Shown one piece after another: positions 1 through 10,293 of a stretch of DNA of 64,000 bases. Under the pieces are notes generated by a model. The model had not been told where the DNA came from. It did no database searches and worked only from the letters and a program-made list of their open reading frames with translations. Origin of the DNA: Girardinichthys multiradiatus (taxonomy: Eukaryota; Chordata; Actinopteri; Cyprinodontiformes; Goodeidae); NCBI RefSeq assembly GCF_021462225.1, contig NC_061798.1, forward strand, positions 24,777,320 through 24,841,319, given 5' to 3'. The translations under genes and the position numbers were made by a program. How positions within the stretch are numbered: position 1 is the first letter of the stretch; each line of letters opens with the position of its first letter.

Positions 1-400
1 GACCAGGTCTTGGAGACAGCCCATCCATGGGCTCCACCGAAGCATGGTGTGGGAATGGAGGCAGCCCGCCCACGGGCTCCTCCGTGTCATGACGAGGCTC
101 TGTAGACCCGGCGACGGCCGGCTGAGGCTCCGTAGATCCGGCGACGGCCGGCTGAGGCTCTGTAGATCCGGCGACGGCCGGCTGAGGCTCTGTAGGCTTA
201 GCTGCATGCTGTGAGTCCAGAGACATGGCTGCCTTAACGGCCACGAGAAGAGGATCGAAGGGACCTCCAGCGGAGAGTGGAGCTGTAGCGTCTAGCCATC
301 CCTCTGCAAGAAACTCATCTAGTAAGATAGTGTGCACGTCAACCAGATCCTGAGGATTGCTAATCAAGTGAGGAACACACTCTAGGCAACGTGACTTCAT
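1..400 (-). CDS. second ORF of the element, partial, with 10-residue tandem repeats
   Basis: This frame is open from 454 to the window edge, with a first in-frame ATG at 400. It reads a plausible folded segment (KSRCLECVPHLISNPQDLV, then a stretch with an ILLDEFLAEGW core) and then three to four copies of QPAVAGSTEP encoded by a 30-bp DNA tandem repeat at 93-196. After that comes a Pro/His-rich part. The frame differs from the upstream ORF and overlaps it. The C-terminus is outside the window. No catalytic motif is seen; the link to the LTR-like block is by position only. Confidence 0.4.
   Translation of the reverse strand, partial: MKSRCLECVPHLISNPQDLVDVHTILLDEFLAEGWLDATAPLSAGGPFDPLLVAVKAAMSLDSQHAAKPTEPQPAVAGSTEPQPAVAGSTEPQPAVAGSTEPRHDTEEPVGGLPPFPHHASVEPMDGLSPRPG
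93..196 (-). repeat. 30-bp coding minisatellite
   Basis: Three near-perfect 30-bp units and a partial fourth, differing only by T/C changes, each encode QPAVAGSTEP in the minus-strand frame. The unit length is a multiple of three, so copy-number change keeps the frame open. Confidence 0.85.
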
Positions 401-999
401 AAGTTCCTTCTTGATCTCCTGCAACCCGGCCTGAACCCATGGCAGAGCAGGAGGTCACACCGACGACCGGAGACGAGCTCAGGTGCTGCTACTGCTGCTG
501 CTACTGCTGCGGACGTGGCAAGCTCAGGCACTGCTGTTGCTGCAGCTGTGGACGTGACGAGCTCAGGCGTTGCTGCTGCTGCGGACGTGACGAGCTCAGG
601 CGTTGCTGCTGCTTCGCACTGCTTGCGGCGCCGGCGACATCTCCGACGAGATGGGGCAGGCTCCGAACTGGGAGAGTGCGCTGCAGGCAACTCTGGCTCC
701 AAAAACAAGGAGGAAAAGTAGACTGGAGCTAGTGTCTTACTCCGGGGATGAGGAGAGGGTCTGTGACGCAGCGGACCAGTACCCGGAAGAGGCCTGGCCA
801 GTCTTGTGCCCCAATACGGTGACCGCTGCTCTCTCTCCTCCTGATCCTGACGTGCGCTCTTCTCCGCGGCACGTCGGAAATACTCAAACAAGGTAATCAT
901 CTCTGGTTCTGCTTGGTCCTCTTTTTGGCTGGTTCCTAATGTCGGGGAAGGACTGAGGGTCGGACCAAAGCGCAGACAAGAGCTCGGTAGCCGCATCAT
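397..999 (-). CDS. gag-like ORF with Ala/Glu/Val-rich repeats
   Basis: A 200-codon open frame starts with MMRLPSSC just inside the 3' end of the LTR-like block and passes through a charged segment (EMITLFEYFRRAAEKSARQ, about residues 34-52) that looks like a short helix. It then enters tandem PELVTSAAAAT-type repeats of 10-12 residues (about residues 130-175), encoded by GCTGCTGCT-rich DNA. It stops with TGA at 399-397. I do not recognise an enzymatic domain. Position right after an LTR suggests a structural gag-like role. The stop overlaps the start of the next frame by four bases (ATGA), so it may be a natural two-ORF junction or a frameshift in a decayed copy. Confidence 0.4.
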   Translation of the reverse strand: MMRLPSSCLRFGPTLSPSPTLGTSQKEDQAEPEMITLFEYFRRAAEKSARQDQEEREQRSPYWGTRLARPLPGTGPLRHRPSPHPRSKTLAPVYFSSLFLEPELPAAHSPSSEPAPSRRRCRRRRKQCEAAATPELVTSAAAATPELVTSTAAATAVPELATSAAVAAAVAAPELVSGRRCDLLLCHGFRPGCRRSRRNL

Positions 1000-1585
1000 A
1001 GTTACTTCCTTGTTTATTCATAAAAGTCCAAAAGGTAACAAAACACACTGCAGGGATGAAACAAGGACTAGATCAAAACTTGCGCAAACCTGCAGGTACT
1101 CATAGCAAGGCATAGCATAGTCCAAACGAAGCATAGGTATCCAAAGCGTAGCATAAACGAAGCATGAACAAAGCATAGACATAGAAACGTAGCATAGAAA
1201 CGTAGCATAAACGAAGCATAGACATCACCGTCATAGAAACAAGGAACCAGCGAGGAACTAAACAAACAGAACAACTAATATACACAGAGCACAGAAAGGG
1301 GAACAAAAGGCAGGTAATCAAAGAAACAGGGAACAGGTGTGACAAGGAACAGGTGAAACAAATACAAAGGCTGAGGATGGGTGAAAGGACTAAAACAGAA
1401 AACACAAACTAAGCAAGAGAATAAATCAGAGGAGGAAATAAAGAACTAGAATAACTATGAACTAAAGTAAACAGAGAAAATAGAGGGGAACATAGAAACA
1501 ATAACTTAAGAAAATAAACAAAGAGCCATAAGGAGAATCAAAATTACAAAATAAACCAACAAGTCCAAAATGTCACTCCATGACA
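940..1585 (-). repeat. putative 5' LTR, about 646 bp
   Basis: The segment begins TGTCA and ends GACA on the minus strand and is AT-rich in its middle. It contains an internal cluster of short degenerate repeats around 1100-1230 (variants of a GCATAGACGTAGCATAAACG-like word) and an AATAAA near its 3' end. The left flank is internal element sequence, so only one host junction (at 1586) is visible and a target-site duplication cannot be tested. Confidence 0.45.
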
Positions 1586-3300
1586 GGGAAGGAGAAGCAG
1601 TTGTGCTATTTTGTCAGTTAAGTGGAAAGTACATTGAATTAATTAATAATTTCAATTAAATTAATGTTTAAAGATTTGTTGGTGGGCAAAAACAGTTTTA
1701 GATTTTACAAAACATTTACATTTTTCTCTAGGGTTTGTGCATTTCCCACAAATCCGTAATTCGAAACGGTTTTATTGTATTTGAGACCCTAACTATGGGT
1801 GAACACAAAATTAATTTGAATGTATGGTTAAGAAAGCTGAAATTGTAATACCTGAAAATTGACCTTGAGAATCAAGGCAGAGTTTTCAATCAGGGAATGG
1901 TCTATAGGAGAGAATAATTAAGTTAGTGCATTTTGCAGATATTGATGTGAGTAAGCAATTTGAGTAATGTTTCTTACTTGCAGGTTAAACATAACTAGTG
2001 GAGTGAATCTCCTGGGGGTGCCTGAGTGTGACGGACAGGTAGTTGGTGGGCAGCATTTCTTTTTGTCTCATTTCAGTAATGAAAAACTTCAAGAAAAGAC
2101 ATTGTGGACCTTTGTGCAATTTAGGCATCTAAAGTCAAACTTTTTCTTTAATTTAACAAGACTTTAAATATAGCTGTATTCTTATAATCTTTTAAAAAAC
2201 GATACAGTAGAGAAACAAGATTTGGTAATTCTTGAGCATGTTAAATACAGAGTAATTAACAAGTTTTCTTAGATATCTTAACAAGAAGGCCTGGGTTACC
2301 ACAATCTAGACAGAGACTGAGGTAATTACTGGGAATCTTAATTGACCCTTTTTCTATAATGTGCCTTGATGACCTGCTGGTTTGCAGGTGTGTAAGCAGC
2401 ACAGCACCTATGGAAAAGATCAGCACTTGAAAGTTAAAAAAAGAAAAGAAAGAAAGCCTGTCTTTTTTAGGGGTTGTTAGATTCACCAGAAGCTCAACAT
2501 TCTTTTGATAGACACTATTATCCAAATCTATTTTGGTCAATTAAGCACAAAAAATCAAATGAGGGCAAATGCTGAATTAAAATGTGACATTAGTCATTTT
2601 TCCACATTTAAGGGTTAAGAGTTGATTATTCATTAAAGTGCCTAATCCAACAGATAAAAAAGTGAAAAAATATAAATACTTCAAAGTTATAAATATAAAA
2701 GCTGATTCCAGATTTCTTTCTGACAGCCAACCCAAACATTTTAAGTAAGCACCACTGTGTGTCATCCTGAAATTAGATTTTGACCCCCCACAAATGCAAA
2801 CTCCATTCAATTATATTTGTTCATGTTTGTTTCTGTTGTCACTTGAAGAATGTTGTTTTGATTTTTCCTTAACCTTGCCCCAAGTCACTCCAGTTTTTGT
2901 CTTTTCTTTTCTTAAGTAAAGTGACTCATGGGTCGAGATGAAGTGGATGTTTTCACTATCTCTCTGGGAAAGATATTTAGTCTTTGACTATTTACACACT
3001 ATGATCAAACTGAGAATTTACTTTGTTGGGAAAATACGGCAATTACAAAACACACCAAAGCTCTGGATGGCATCTTTATTTACCTTCTTACTGGTACTGT
3101 TGCAGAGCAGTACTTCATAGTGAGGCAACCTACTATAACAATACCTTGGGCAGAAGTAACCCATGTTAATTACTGAGTAATCTGTTCTGCTGCTGTTGCA
3201 AATGCTACAAGCTTAATTTTAGAAAGTAACAATAAAATAACTTTGAAAAAGAAGTTACGTCATGGTAAATATGGTCCATTTTTAACTTTGACTCATTATG
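1586..3300. other. AT-rich spacer, no gene seen
   Basis: Both strands carry only short frames with no recognisable motif. I see no terminal repeats or microsatellite of note. Confidence 0.5.
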
Positions 3301-3319
3301 TGTCATGCTTCAGTGGCAT

Positions 3320-3525
3320 CACAGATCTTTTTTAAAGGTTTTTGTGGTACTATTGGCCTCTATTCACTAGTAGCTGGACAGGACAAAGGGCAGAGAGAGA
3401 AGGGTAAGACACGCAGCAAACTGCCCAGGGCTGCGTATCGAACTGGGGACAACTGTGTTGAAGACTGTAGGTTCTGCATATGGTGCACCTGCTCTACCGC
3501 CATGGAGCAACCTCCATCTGCAAGT
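3320..3525 (+). repeat. SINE-like interspersed repeat
   Basis: The segment has the phrase GCCTCTATTCACTAGTAGCT, a purine-rich GGACAAAGGGCAGAGAGAGA stretch, and a tRNA-like tail with CGAACTGGGGACAA and CTCTACCGCCATGGAGCAAC. That combination is familiar from a fish tRNA-derived repeat. A box-B-like GTATCGAAC word is visible. The edges are blurred and no duplication was found. Confidence 0.45.
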
Positions 3526-3529
3526 GTTT

Positions 3530-4411
3530 TTTACTGAGAATTAGTAGTTAGGGAATATTTAGTGTCTGTCTTGTAAAATATTTTTGCTGGCTCATAGAGT
3601 AAGAAAAAGAATGACACTGTAATAATAATTTTAGCCCTATAAACTCTTTAAGAAAACATCTGTCCAAGAAATATTTAAAAAAAGCCTTTTTTAAATTGTA
3701 ACGAGTCAAATCTTATAGTTTGACTATTGGGAGGAGACTAAAACTACTTATGATATATGCTGGCTAATGAAAAATTGTGATTTACTTTCTAAAAATGAAG
3801 AATTTAAGCAACTTTTGTGAAACATCATCCATGGGAACGTGGCTTAACTGGTAATCACATTTCAGGCCAAAACATCAGAAGTGTAGAAATGCAATGCTGG
3901 TAGTGGTATTTAACTAAAGCAGCATATGATATTAGATTATTGAAATGCCAGGCAGATACACTATAGTTTATATGCAGTATAGGGTAATAAAAAAAAGCGA
4001 AAACCAGAATGTTTCAAAAAAGTTTGGGAAAATTTTGCATTAAAAGAAAAAAAGTAACCCACAGTCTTTGGACTCTATCAAATTTCTACTGATAGGTGTA
4101 CAATTTTTTTTCATCATTGCTTTATATATATTTATTTATTTATTTTTACTCTAAAAGATAAGCACAAATGTTATACCTGTTTGAAAATGTATTCTCACAT
4201 GCATGAAGCAAATACATACACGTATAAAAACGAGCAGATGTATTCAAACAGCCATACCTAGTGACACATGCAGTGACCCACCAACAATCAAATGAAAAGA
4301 CAGATAGTGACAGGTAAGGGCATGTAAATGCGCACACACACACACGTAGTGTCTTGCTATCCTTACAAGGACTTTGCATCGACTTCCATTCATTGCTATA
4401 GACTAACCCTG
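3530..4411. other. AT-rich spacer, no gene seen
   Basis: Only short random frames are present, plus a small CA run near 4335. Confidence 0.5.
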
Positions 4412-4795
4412 TGTCAGGTTCTGCCATTTTCAGTGTTCTGAGTTTGTTTTGTAATCCACGTGTCATGTTTTTGGTCTGGTCCTCGGTTTTCCTGCAGCCT
4501 GGTTTCACACCTGTTCCCCATTTTCCTTGATTATCTAGTCTCTCTGTTCATTGGTTCACCCTGTATTTTTTGTTTGTATTTAAGCCTTCAGTTACCATTG
4601 TCCTTTGCTGGTTCCTACTGTGATGTCTGTTTTTTTTTTACCCTGTTTTCAGATCTGGTTCTGGCTCCATAGATGCCTGGTGTCCAGTCAGCTGCTTGTG
4701 TTCCCTGCTTGCCTGACTTTGAGAAGACAGTATTAAAACTCATCTTACTTTCATACACTTGCTCCTGGAGTCTTCTCTGCACGTTGGTCCTAACA
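4412..4795 (+). repeat. putative solo LTR, TGTCAGG type
   Basis: The block begins TGTCAGGTTCTGCC, has pyrimidine-rich U3-like sequence, a TATTTAAG word near 4577 that could be a TATA box, TATTAAAA near 4731 before the 3' part, and ends CCTAACA. The layout resembles the other TGTCA LTRs in this window (35323, 49549, 54013). No matching 5-bp flanks were found, so the ends are provisional. Confidence 0.45.
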
Positions 4796-4818
4796 CAAAC
4801 CCCCCTATATGGCACCTT

Positions 4819-4880
4819 GACCCTTACCCTTAACCTAACCTTTACCAGTATATACCCTACCCTAAACCTAACCATTAACC
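4819..4880 (+). repeat. degenerate telomere-like tract (CCCTAA variants)
   Basis: About ten variants of CCCTTA/CCTAAC/CCTTTA follow one another here, resembling the C-rich telomere strand in degraded form. Immediately downstream (4900-4947) is a repeat with paired TGTGGACCAGGCAAAACGTC and TCCACACAATG words, a combination often seen in fish interspersed repeats. It is short and mixed, so an interspersed element is likelier than a relic chromosome end. Confidence 0.6.
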
Positions 4881-4979
4881 CACATAATCCAATTCCCTTG
4901 TGTGGACCAGGCAAAACGTCTACACAATGGTGAATGTCCACACAATGTTGGAGTTCAGTCAGTGATTGATTCACACAAG

Positions 4980-6578
4980 TGTTGTAAATATGAATCTGAG
5001 AATATTATTTAATATTTAATATTAATATTTTAATATTAATATTTTATCAAATAATATTTCGGTCTGTTAAGGATTGTCCTGTGAATACCAGCCCCTTTAA
5101 GGCGATGGTATTAGGACAGAATAGAAAGGTGTGAGATGAGCTCTGGCATTATTGAACAGCATAAACTCTGCACATATATGACATGAATTCACACAATTTC
5201 TTAAAATACAAGAATTTATTAACAAAAATAAGTCAACTCAAAGTCAAACATATTTCAATCAACAAACTCTTTACTATGCTAAAACAATTCAACTAAACCA
5301 CCAAGCAGAATGAAAGAATAATGAAGACTAATTGGCTATGTACAATATCAACAAGTTGATTAAAGATGATTGGAAATCATGACCAAAAAGAGTGATGCAA
5401 CATTACCATGCAATATTTATGTTTGAGAACCAAGGATTATCTTGAAGAATCTGGAAGTGAAGTTGAGTTAGTCTTGGAACTAATTTAGGCAATAATCAGC
5501 AAACGTTTAGACAACCCTTCACAATGCAAGATCAGATAATGGGGCTTAATGGTGTTTACTTACTTATCAAATCTAGTAAATGATGTTCAGGGGCGATTAT
5601 TCACTAGCTTGAAAACCAACCACCTTTCTGTTTAATAGTCTTAGTGCTACCATGTGTCCTTACCGGCTAGCCGTTGAGCTAACAAAGAAGTGGAGAGCTT
5701 AGCACCAGAATCAACACATACCTTTAAAATACCAGGGTAAATAAAAGGGTTAAAATGCATAAGCGCGGACGGCGCGTTATGAGCAATGTTCTGGTTAAAA
5801 TCACCCTTTAAATAAAGTTTATCTTAACTTTAAAACATACAAAGAACACAGAAACGGTGTGTGCCATAGCTAGCCTACTAGCACTAAAGATAGCCAGGTT
5901 CCACAAAACAAAACTTCATAGAAGGAAAACGTTTAGATCATTTCATCCTAAACCTATCTGTTAATCTGCCCAAACCTAACCTCTGACCATGGTGAGTAAA
6001 CGTTGTCCAAGTTCGAATAAATGTCCACAGTCAACAAGTGGTTGGCTTTCAGCTAACCTCTGCGTTCGCTCCGTGAACAATAGGGTTAGCTCCGGAGAGC
6101 TGGGCGACTCGTTCGGTCTGTCAACCAGCTGTTCGTTACCGTAAACACGGTGGTGCAAGCCGTGGTCCGTTCTTCAGACTCGGCTTGTAGAAACAGCTTC
6201 TCTGCCGGGGATCTCTCTCTGCGACACAGTTTTGCTTCTGCAGGACTTCGGAGAGAAAGGTAAGCAACTCTTACACCTTAATTTCCCCGTTCATGAATGA
6301 AAATACCAGATACACAGACAGTATTTCATTCTACTTAACTTTGCATATGATCGATGATCTTATGGCTTTGGATCCAGTTGAATTTATGTATTTTTGCCAG
6401 CAAAAGACATCAGGGCGCTTTGTTCCCTCCTATCCCGATGGTCATCGGTGTGGAAGAGAAAGACTTGTGGAAAGGTGGGGGCTTATATGCGCACAGTGTC
6501 ATCGTGAGAAGTCCTCTGCTACCCCCCCTTCCCCCTTCGGAGTTTTAATGTTGAAATCCATGGCTGTAGGTCCCAACA
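4980..6578 (-). mobile_element. complete 1.6-kb LTR-like unit (family W), target duplication CAAG
   Basis: On the minus strand the unit starts TGTTGGGACC and ends ATTTACAACA, giving TGTTG/CAACA terminal symmetry. It is flanked by CAAG at 4976-4979 and 6579-6582. It has no coding frame of note. The same sequence recurs in the window: the start at 14009 and 62058, and the 3' two-thirds at 21468-25073 on the plus strand. The TG...CA ends and short duplication fit a solo LTR, unusually long. The class is inferred; a large non-autonomous element with such ends is the alternative. Confidence 0.65.
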
Positions 6579-6582
6579 CAAG

Positions 6583-8375
6583 GTTAGACAGACCTGCACA
6601 TTTCCCTGTTATGGAGTTGAACTCCCCTTCTCCAACCATCAGGAAATTGTTTTCCGTCACTGCTGCCCCTCTGTAGATAGCCTAATATGCTCCCTGCTTT
6701 CTATGACAAAGTTTGTTTGTATTGGCTATTAGGAGAGGTGCTTCTTTGTCCAAAGACATTTTATACTATTCCATCAAACCTTATGAAGCCTTTATTGCTA
6801 ACCTTAAGTCACTTAAATAGTCAATTTCCAACAGATGAGGAATAACTGCTTTGGTCAGTATCAGTATAACTGCCTCTGAACAAAAAGTACCTATATTGTC
6901 AGCAGTATTGCTTACTTTTATAATAGCTGACAAAGAAATCTAAAAAAAAACTGTATATTTCTTAGAGCCACGGTTCAAAGTGTCTAAATTTACATCTTGT
7001 TTTACAGTTTTTGGTACATAAAAATACAAAAAAGAAAAGTCTGATTGCAGCTACTATTACATTGTTTCCCTGCTGAGAAGGACACAATTCTTTTCATCTC
7101 TAACAAGGCCCAGTGAAATGTGAATTTTATGCACAGAGCAACAAAGAAATCCACAGACTCTTGTAGTCTCTCTGTTTTGACATCTATAGGAAGAATGCCA
7201 CAGCTCAGCTAATGGTGTGGTAAGCGATAAAATGTAGGTTTGTGAGGGATTAGTCGGCTCGTTGTGTGTGGCAGACCCACATACACAACACACACTCACA
7301 TGAGATTCCCCAAGTTTAGTGGTGCATTAGAGGTGTTTACAACAGCTTTGAGTAGAGCTTACCCAACCAGCCCCCACCTGATCACCACCATCACAACCAC
7401 CCCCCCACATTTGCCACACATTTCTCCCACTGCTTCACCAACCCCGCTGTACACTAACACACAGTTAGAAACTGGAAATCACAGATGGTCAGGTCATTGA
7501 CTTTCGGTGGGATCCATAATTTGAGGTGCAAAGGAAATAAGGCATGGAGGAAAAAAGAAGATAAAAATGTATTTCTAGTTTAGGGAAAATAAGATGGGGC
7601 TGAGATAAGTGCTGGTTAATGCAATTTGTTGCCTAAAATGATTGTTTTTTATAGAAGATTTCAAGAGGAAAGGTTTCAAGGTTTGCATTGACTCAAGAAT
7701 ATCAGATACTTCGAGTCTATCAGTCCATCTGACTTCATAGTATTCATTTGAGTATCTCTAGTGGTGCCTGGAATAAGTTTAGTGGTACTCAGAAGAAAAT
7801 GTAGTATTAGTTCTTTGTGCGGTAAATACAAAATGATAAACTGTAATGTACATCAACAGGTGAAAACATAAATCTTCTTAAGAGAGATGTATGTAGAGAA
7901 ATGTTTCTGAACTGTCACAACCAACTGATGATTATAAACAAGCACTTATGGTTGCTTATGCTGTATATTCATCATTTAAAATAATAAACTTGGCTCTGGG
8001 GGCATTTCCGTCTCACAGTTGTTTAATTAGTGGGGTTTGCTAATTGCTGAACACAGTGATCAATCTACTACTACCATTGCACGCTAGAACAAATGTTTTT
8101 CTAATGCATGTTGTATTTTTTAACACTGTAGTGAACCCCTTTAGTGAACACAACATGTTCACTTGAGGACTGATGTGCAATTTTATAGGTAAAAATCATC
8201 ATGATTGGTAAGAGATGCCTGGCTTTCCCTACTTAGAATTTCTGCTTTGGGAAACCTTACTCATTATTTTCTATTTTGAAACCTAGAAATTCAATTCCAA
8301 TGGAAAACATCTTGCCTCAACCCAGTGCCTAAATAAAGCACTTGCAAGGGAGCTAAAGGACTATAGGACAAGTGG
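6583..8375. other. spacer, no gene seen
   Basis: Mostly AT-rich sequence with a C-rich patch near 7360-7450. Frames are short and without motifs. Near 8379-8405 there is a short word typical of fish SINE/LINE tails (CACTTGGATAGCACTTTATC). Confidence 0.5.
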
Positions 8376-8439
8376 TAAATGGCCTGCACTTGGATAGCAC
8401 TTTATCAAGTCAGAGGACTCCAAATCGCAGAGCCTACCA

Positions 8440-8617
8440 CCTGCAGCTGAACGTCACGACTAAAGAGATGATTGTGGACTTCAGGAAGTCCAGGTCTACC
8501 TGGCACCTAATTAAATGTGGCTGACATGGGGGTGGTCAGGAATTACAAATTTCTGGGCACACTGCTGGGCAACAGACTGGACTTGACAGCAAACACTGAT
8601 GTCCTCCACAGAAAGGG
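8440..8617 (+). pseudogene. Rex1/CR1-type LINE reverse transcriptase fragment
   Basis: The plus strand reads LQLNVTTKEMIVDFRKSRST and then, after frame changes, pieces matching the region that follows the catalytic motifs in Rex1-like reverse transcriptases (a KTKEMVVDF-like motif, then an FLGT-type motif: NYKFLGTLLGNRLDL). Stops and shifts interrupt it. The fragment stops abruptly where the next LTR-like element starts. Confidence 0.55.
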
Positions 8618-8676
8618 TGTTACGACCCCGCTCAGCCAGGGTTAGGGGGAAGTAAACATTTAAACCAGATGTTATA

Positions 8677-10293
8677 CAGGTCCTTCTCAAAATATTAGCA
8701 TATTGTGATAAAATTCATTATTTTCCATAATGTCATGATGAAAATTTAACATTCATATATTTTAGATTCATTGCATACTAACTGAAATATTTCAGGTCTT
8801 TTATTGTCTTAATACGGATGATTTTGGCATACAGCTCATTAAAACCCAAAATTCCTATCTCACAAAATTAGCATATTTCATCCGACCAATAAAAGAAAAG
8901 TGTTTTTATACAAAAAAGCTCAACCTTCAAATAATCATGTACAGTTATGCACTCAATACTTGGTCGGGAATCCTTTTGCAGAAATCACTGCTTCAATGCG
9001 GCGTGGCATGGAGGCAATCAGCCTGTGGCACTGCTGAGGTCTTATGGAAGCCCAGGATGCTTCGATGCTTCGATAGCGGCCGTTAGCTCATCCAGAGTGT
9101 CGGGTCTTGAGTCTCTCAACGTTCTCTTCACAATATCCCACAGATTCTCTATGGGGTTCAGGTCAGGAGAGTTGGCAGGCCAATTGAGCACAGTGATACC
9201 ATGGTCAGTAAACCATTTACCAGTGGTTTTGGCACTGTGAGCAGGTGCCAGGTCATGCTTAAAAATGAAATCTGCATCTCCATAAAGCTTTTCAGCAGAT
9301 GGAAGCATGAAGTGCTCCAAAATCTCCTGATAGCTTGCTGCATTGACCCTGCCCTTGATAAAACACAGTGGACCAACACCAGCAGCTGACACGGCACCCC
9401 AGACCATCACTGACTGTGGGTACTTGACACTGGACTTCTGGCATTTTGGCATTTCCTTCTCCCCAGTCTTCCTCCAGACTCTGGCACCTTGATTTCCGAA
9501 TGACATGCAGAATTTGCTTTCATCCGAAAAAAATACTTTGGACCACTGAGCAACAGTCCAGTGCTGCTTCTCTGTAGCCCAGGTCAGGCGCTTCTGCCGA
9601 TGTTTCTGGTTCAAAAGTGGCTTGACCTGGGGAATGCGGCATCTGTAGCCCATTTCCTGCACACGCCTGTGCATGGTGGCTCTGGATGTTTCTACTCCAG
9701 ACTCAGTCCACTGCTTCCACAGGTCCCCCAAGGTCTGGAATCGGCCCTTCTCCACAATCTTCCTCAGGGTCCGGTCACCTCTTCTCGTTGTGCAGCGTTT
9801 TCTGCCACACTTTTTCCTTCCCACAGACTTCCCACTGAGGTGCCTTGATACAGCACTCTGGGAACAGCCTATTCGTTCAGAAATTTCTTTCTGTGTCTTA
9901 CCCTCTTGCTTGAGGGTGTCAATAGTGGCCTTCTGGACAGCAGTCAGGTCGGCAGTCTTACCCATGATTGGGGTTTTGAGTGATGAACCAGGCTGGGAGT
10001 TTTAAAGGACTCAGGAATCTTTTGCAGGTGTTTAGAGTTAACTCGTTGATTCAGATGATTGGGTTCATAGCTCGTTTAGAGACCCTTTTAATGATATGCT
10101 AATTTTGTGAGATAGGAATTTTGGGTTTTCATGAGCTGTATGCCAAAATCATCTGTATTAAGACAATAAAAGACCTGAAATATTTCAGTTAGTGTGCAAT
10201 GAATCTAAAATATATGAATGTTCAATTTTCATCATGACATTATGGAAAATAATGAACTTTATCACAATATGCTAATATTTTGAGAAGGACCTG
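8677..10293 (-). mobile_element. Tc1/mariner transposon, 1617 bp, long terminal inverted repeats
   Basis: The ends are CAGGTCCTTCTCAAAATATT and its complement, flanked by TA at 8675-8676 and 10294-10295, the Tc1 target duplication. The inverted repeats extend about 200 bp at each side, with near-identical subterminal sequence. One transposase gene lies between them on the minus strand. The two arms differ by only a few bases, suggesting a fairly recent copy, but the gene is frameshifted (see transposase). Confidence 0.93.
8953..9965 (-). pseudogene. Tc1-family DD34E transposase, frameshifted near the C-terminus
   Basis: Transposase binds the element ends and performs cut-and-paste at TA. The frame starts MGKTADLTAVQKATIDTLKQ with a paired helix-turn-helix N-terminus (about residues 1-115, including SERIGCSQSAVSRHL and a basic GRKKCGRKR linker). 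The catalytic domain shows FFSDESKF (first Asp), FKHDLAPAHS (second Asp) and NPIENLWD (Glu). About 300 codons in, an 8-bp tandem duplication (GAAGCATC repeated, near 9060-9075) shifts the frame, so the protein ends in KHPGLP. The normal tail, ending FPTKY, is still readable in another frame down to the stop at 8953. Otherwise it is full length for the family (about 340 residues). Confidence 0.92.

Larger units (their letters stand above)
1..1585 (-). mobile_element. LTR-retrotransposon-like element, internal part running off the left edge
   Basis: Read on the minus strand, a block starting TGTCATGGAGTGACATTTTG at 1585 is followed by two open frames that continue past the window start. The block ends near 940 in CCCCGACA, so it has the TG...CA ends of an LTR and a polyadenylation-like ATGAATAAA near 1020. 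The order LTR, then a first ORF with charged and Ala/Glu-rich sequence, fits the 5' end of a Ty3/gypsy-type retrotransposon with a gag-like gene. I see no reverse transcriptase here because the rest lies outside the window. No clear primer binding site was recognised after the LTR, so the class is an inference. Confidence 0.5.

Noticed and set aside
1068..1405. Cys/Phe/Leu-rich minus-strand frames
   Set aside because: They arise from short degenerate repeats inside the LTR-like block and have no recognisable domain.
4819..4880. Relic chromosome fusion point (interstitial telomere)
   Set aside because: The units are few and mixed and adjoin a known-looking interspersed repeat, so a fusion is not supported.
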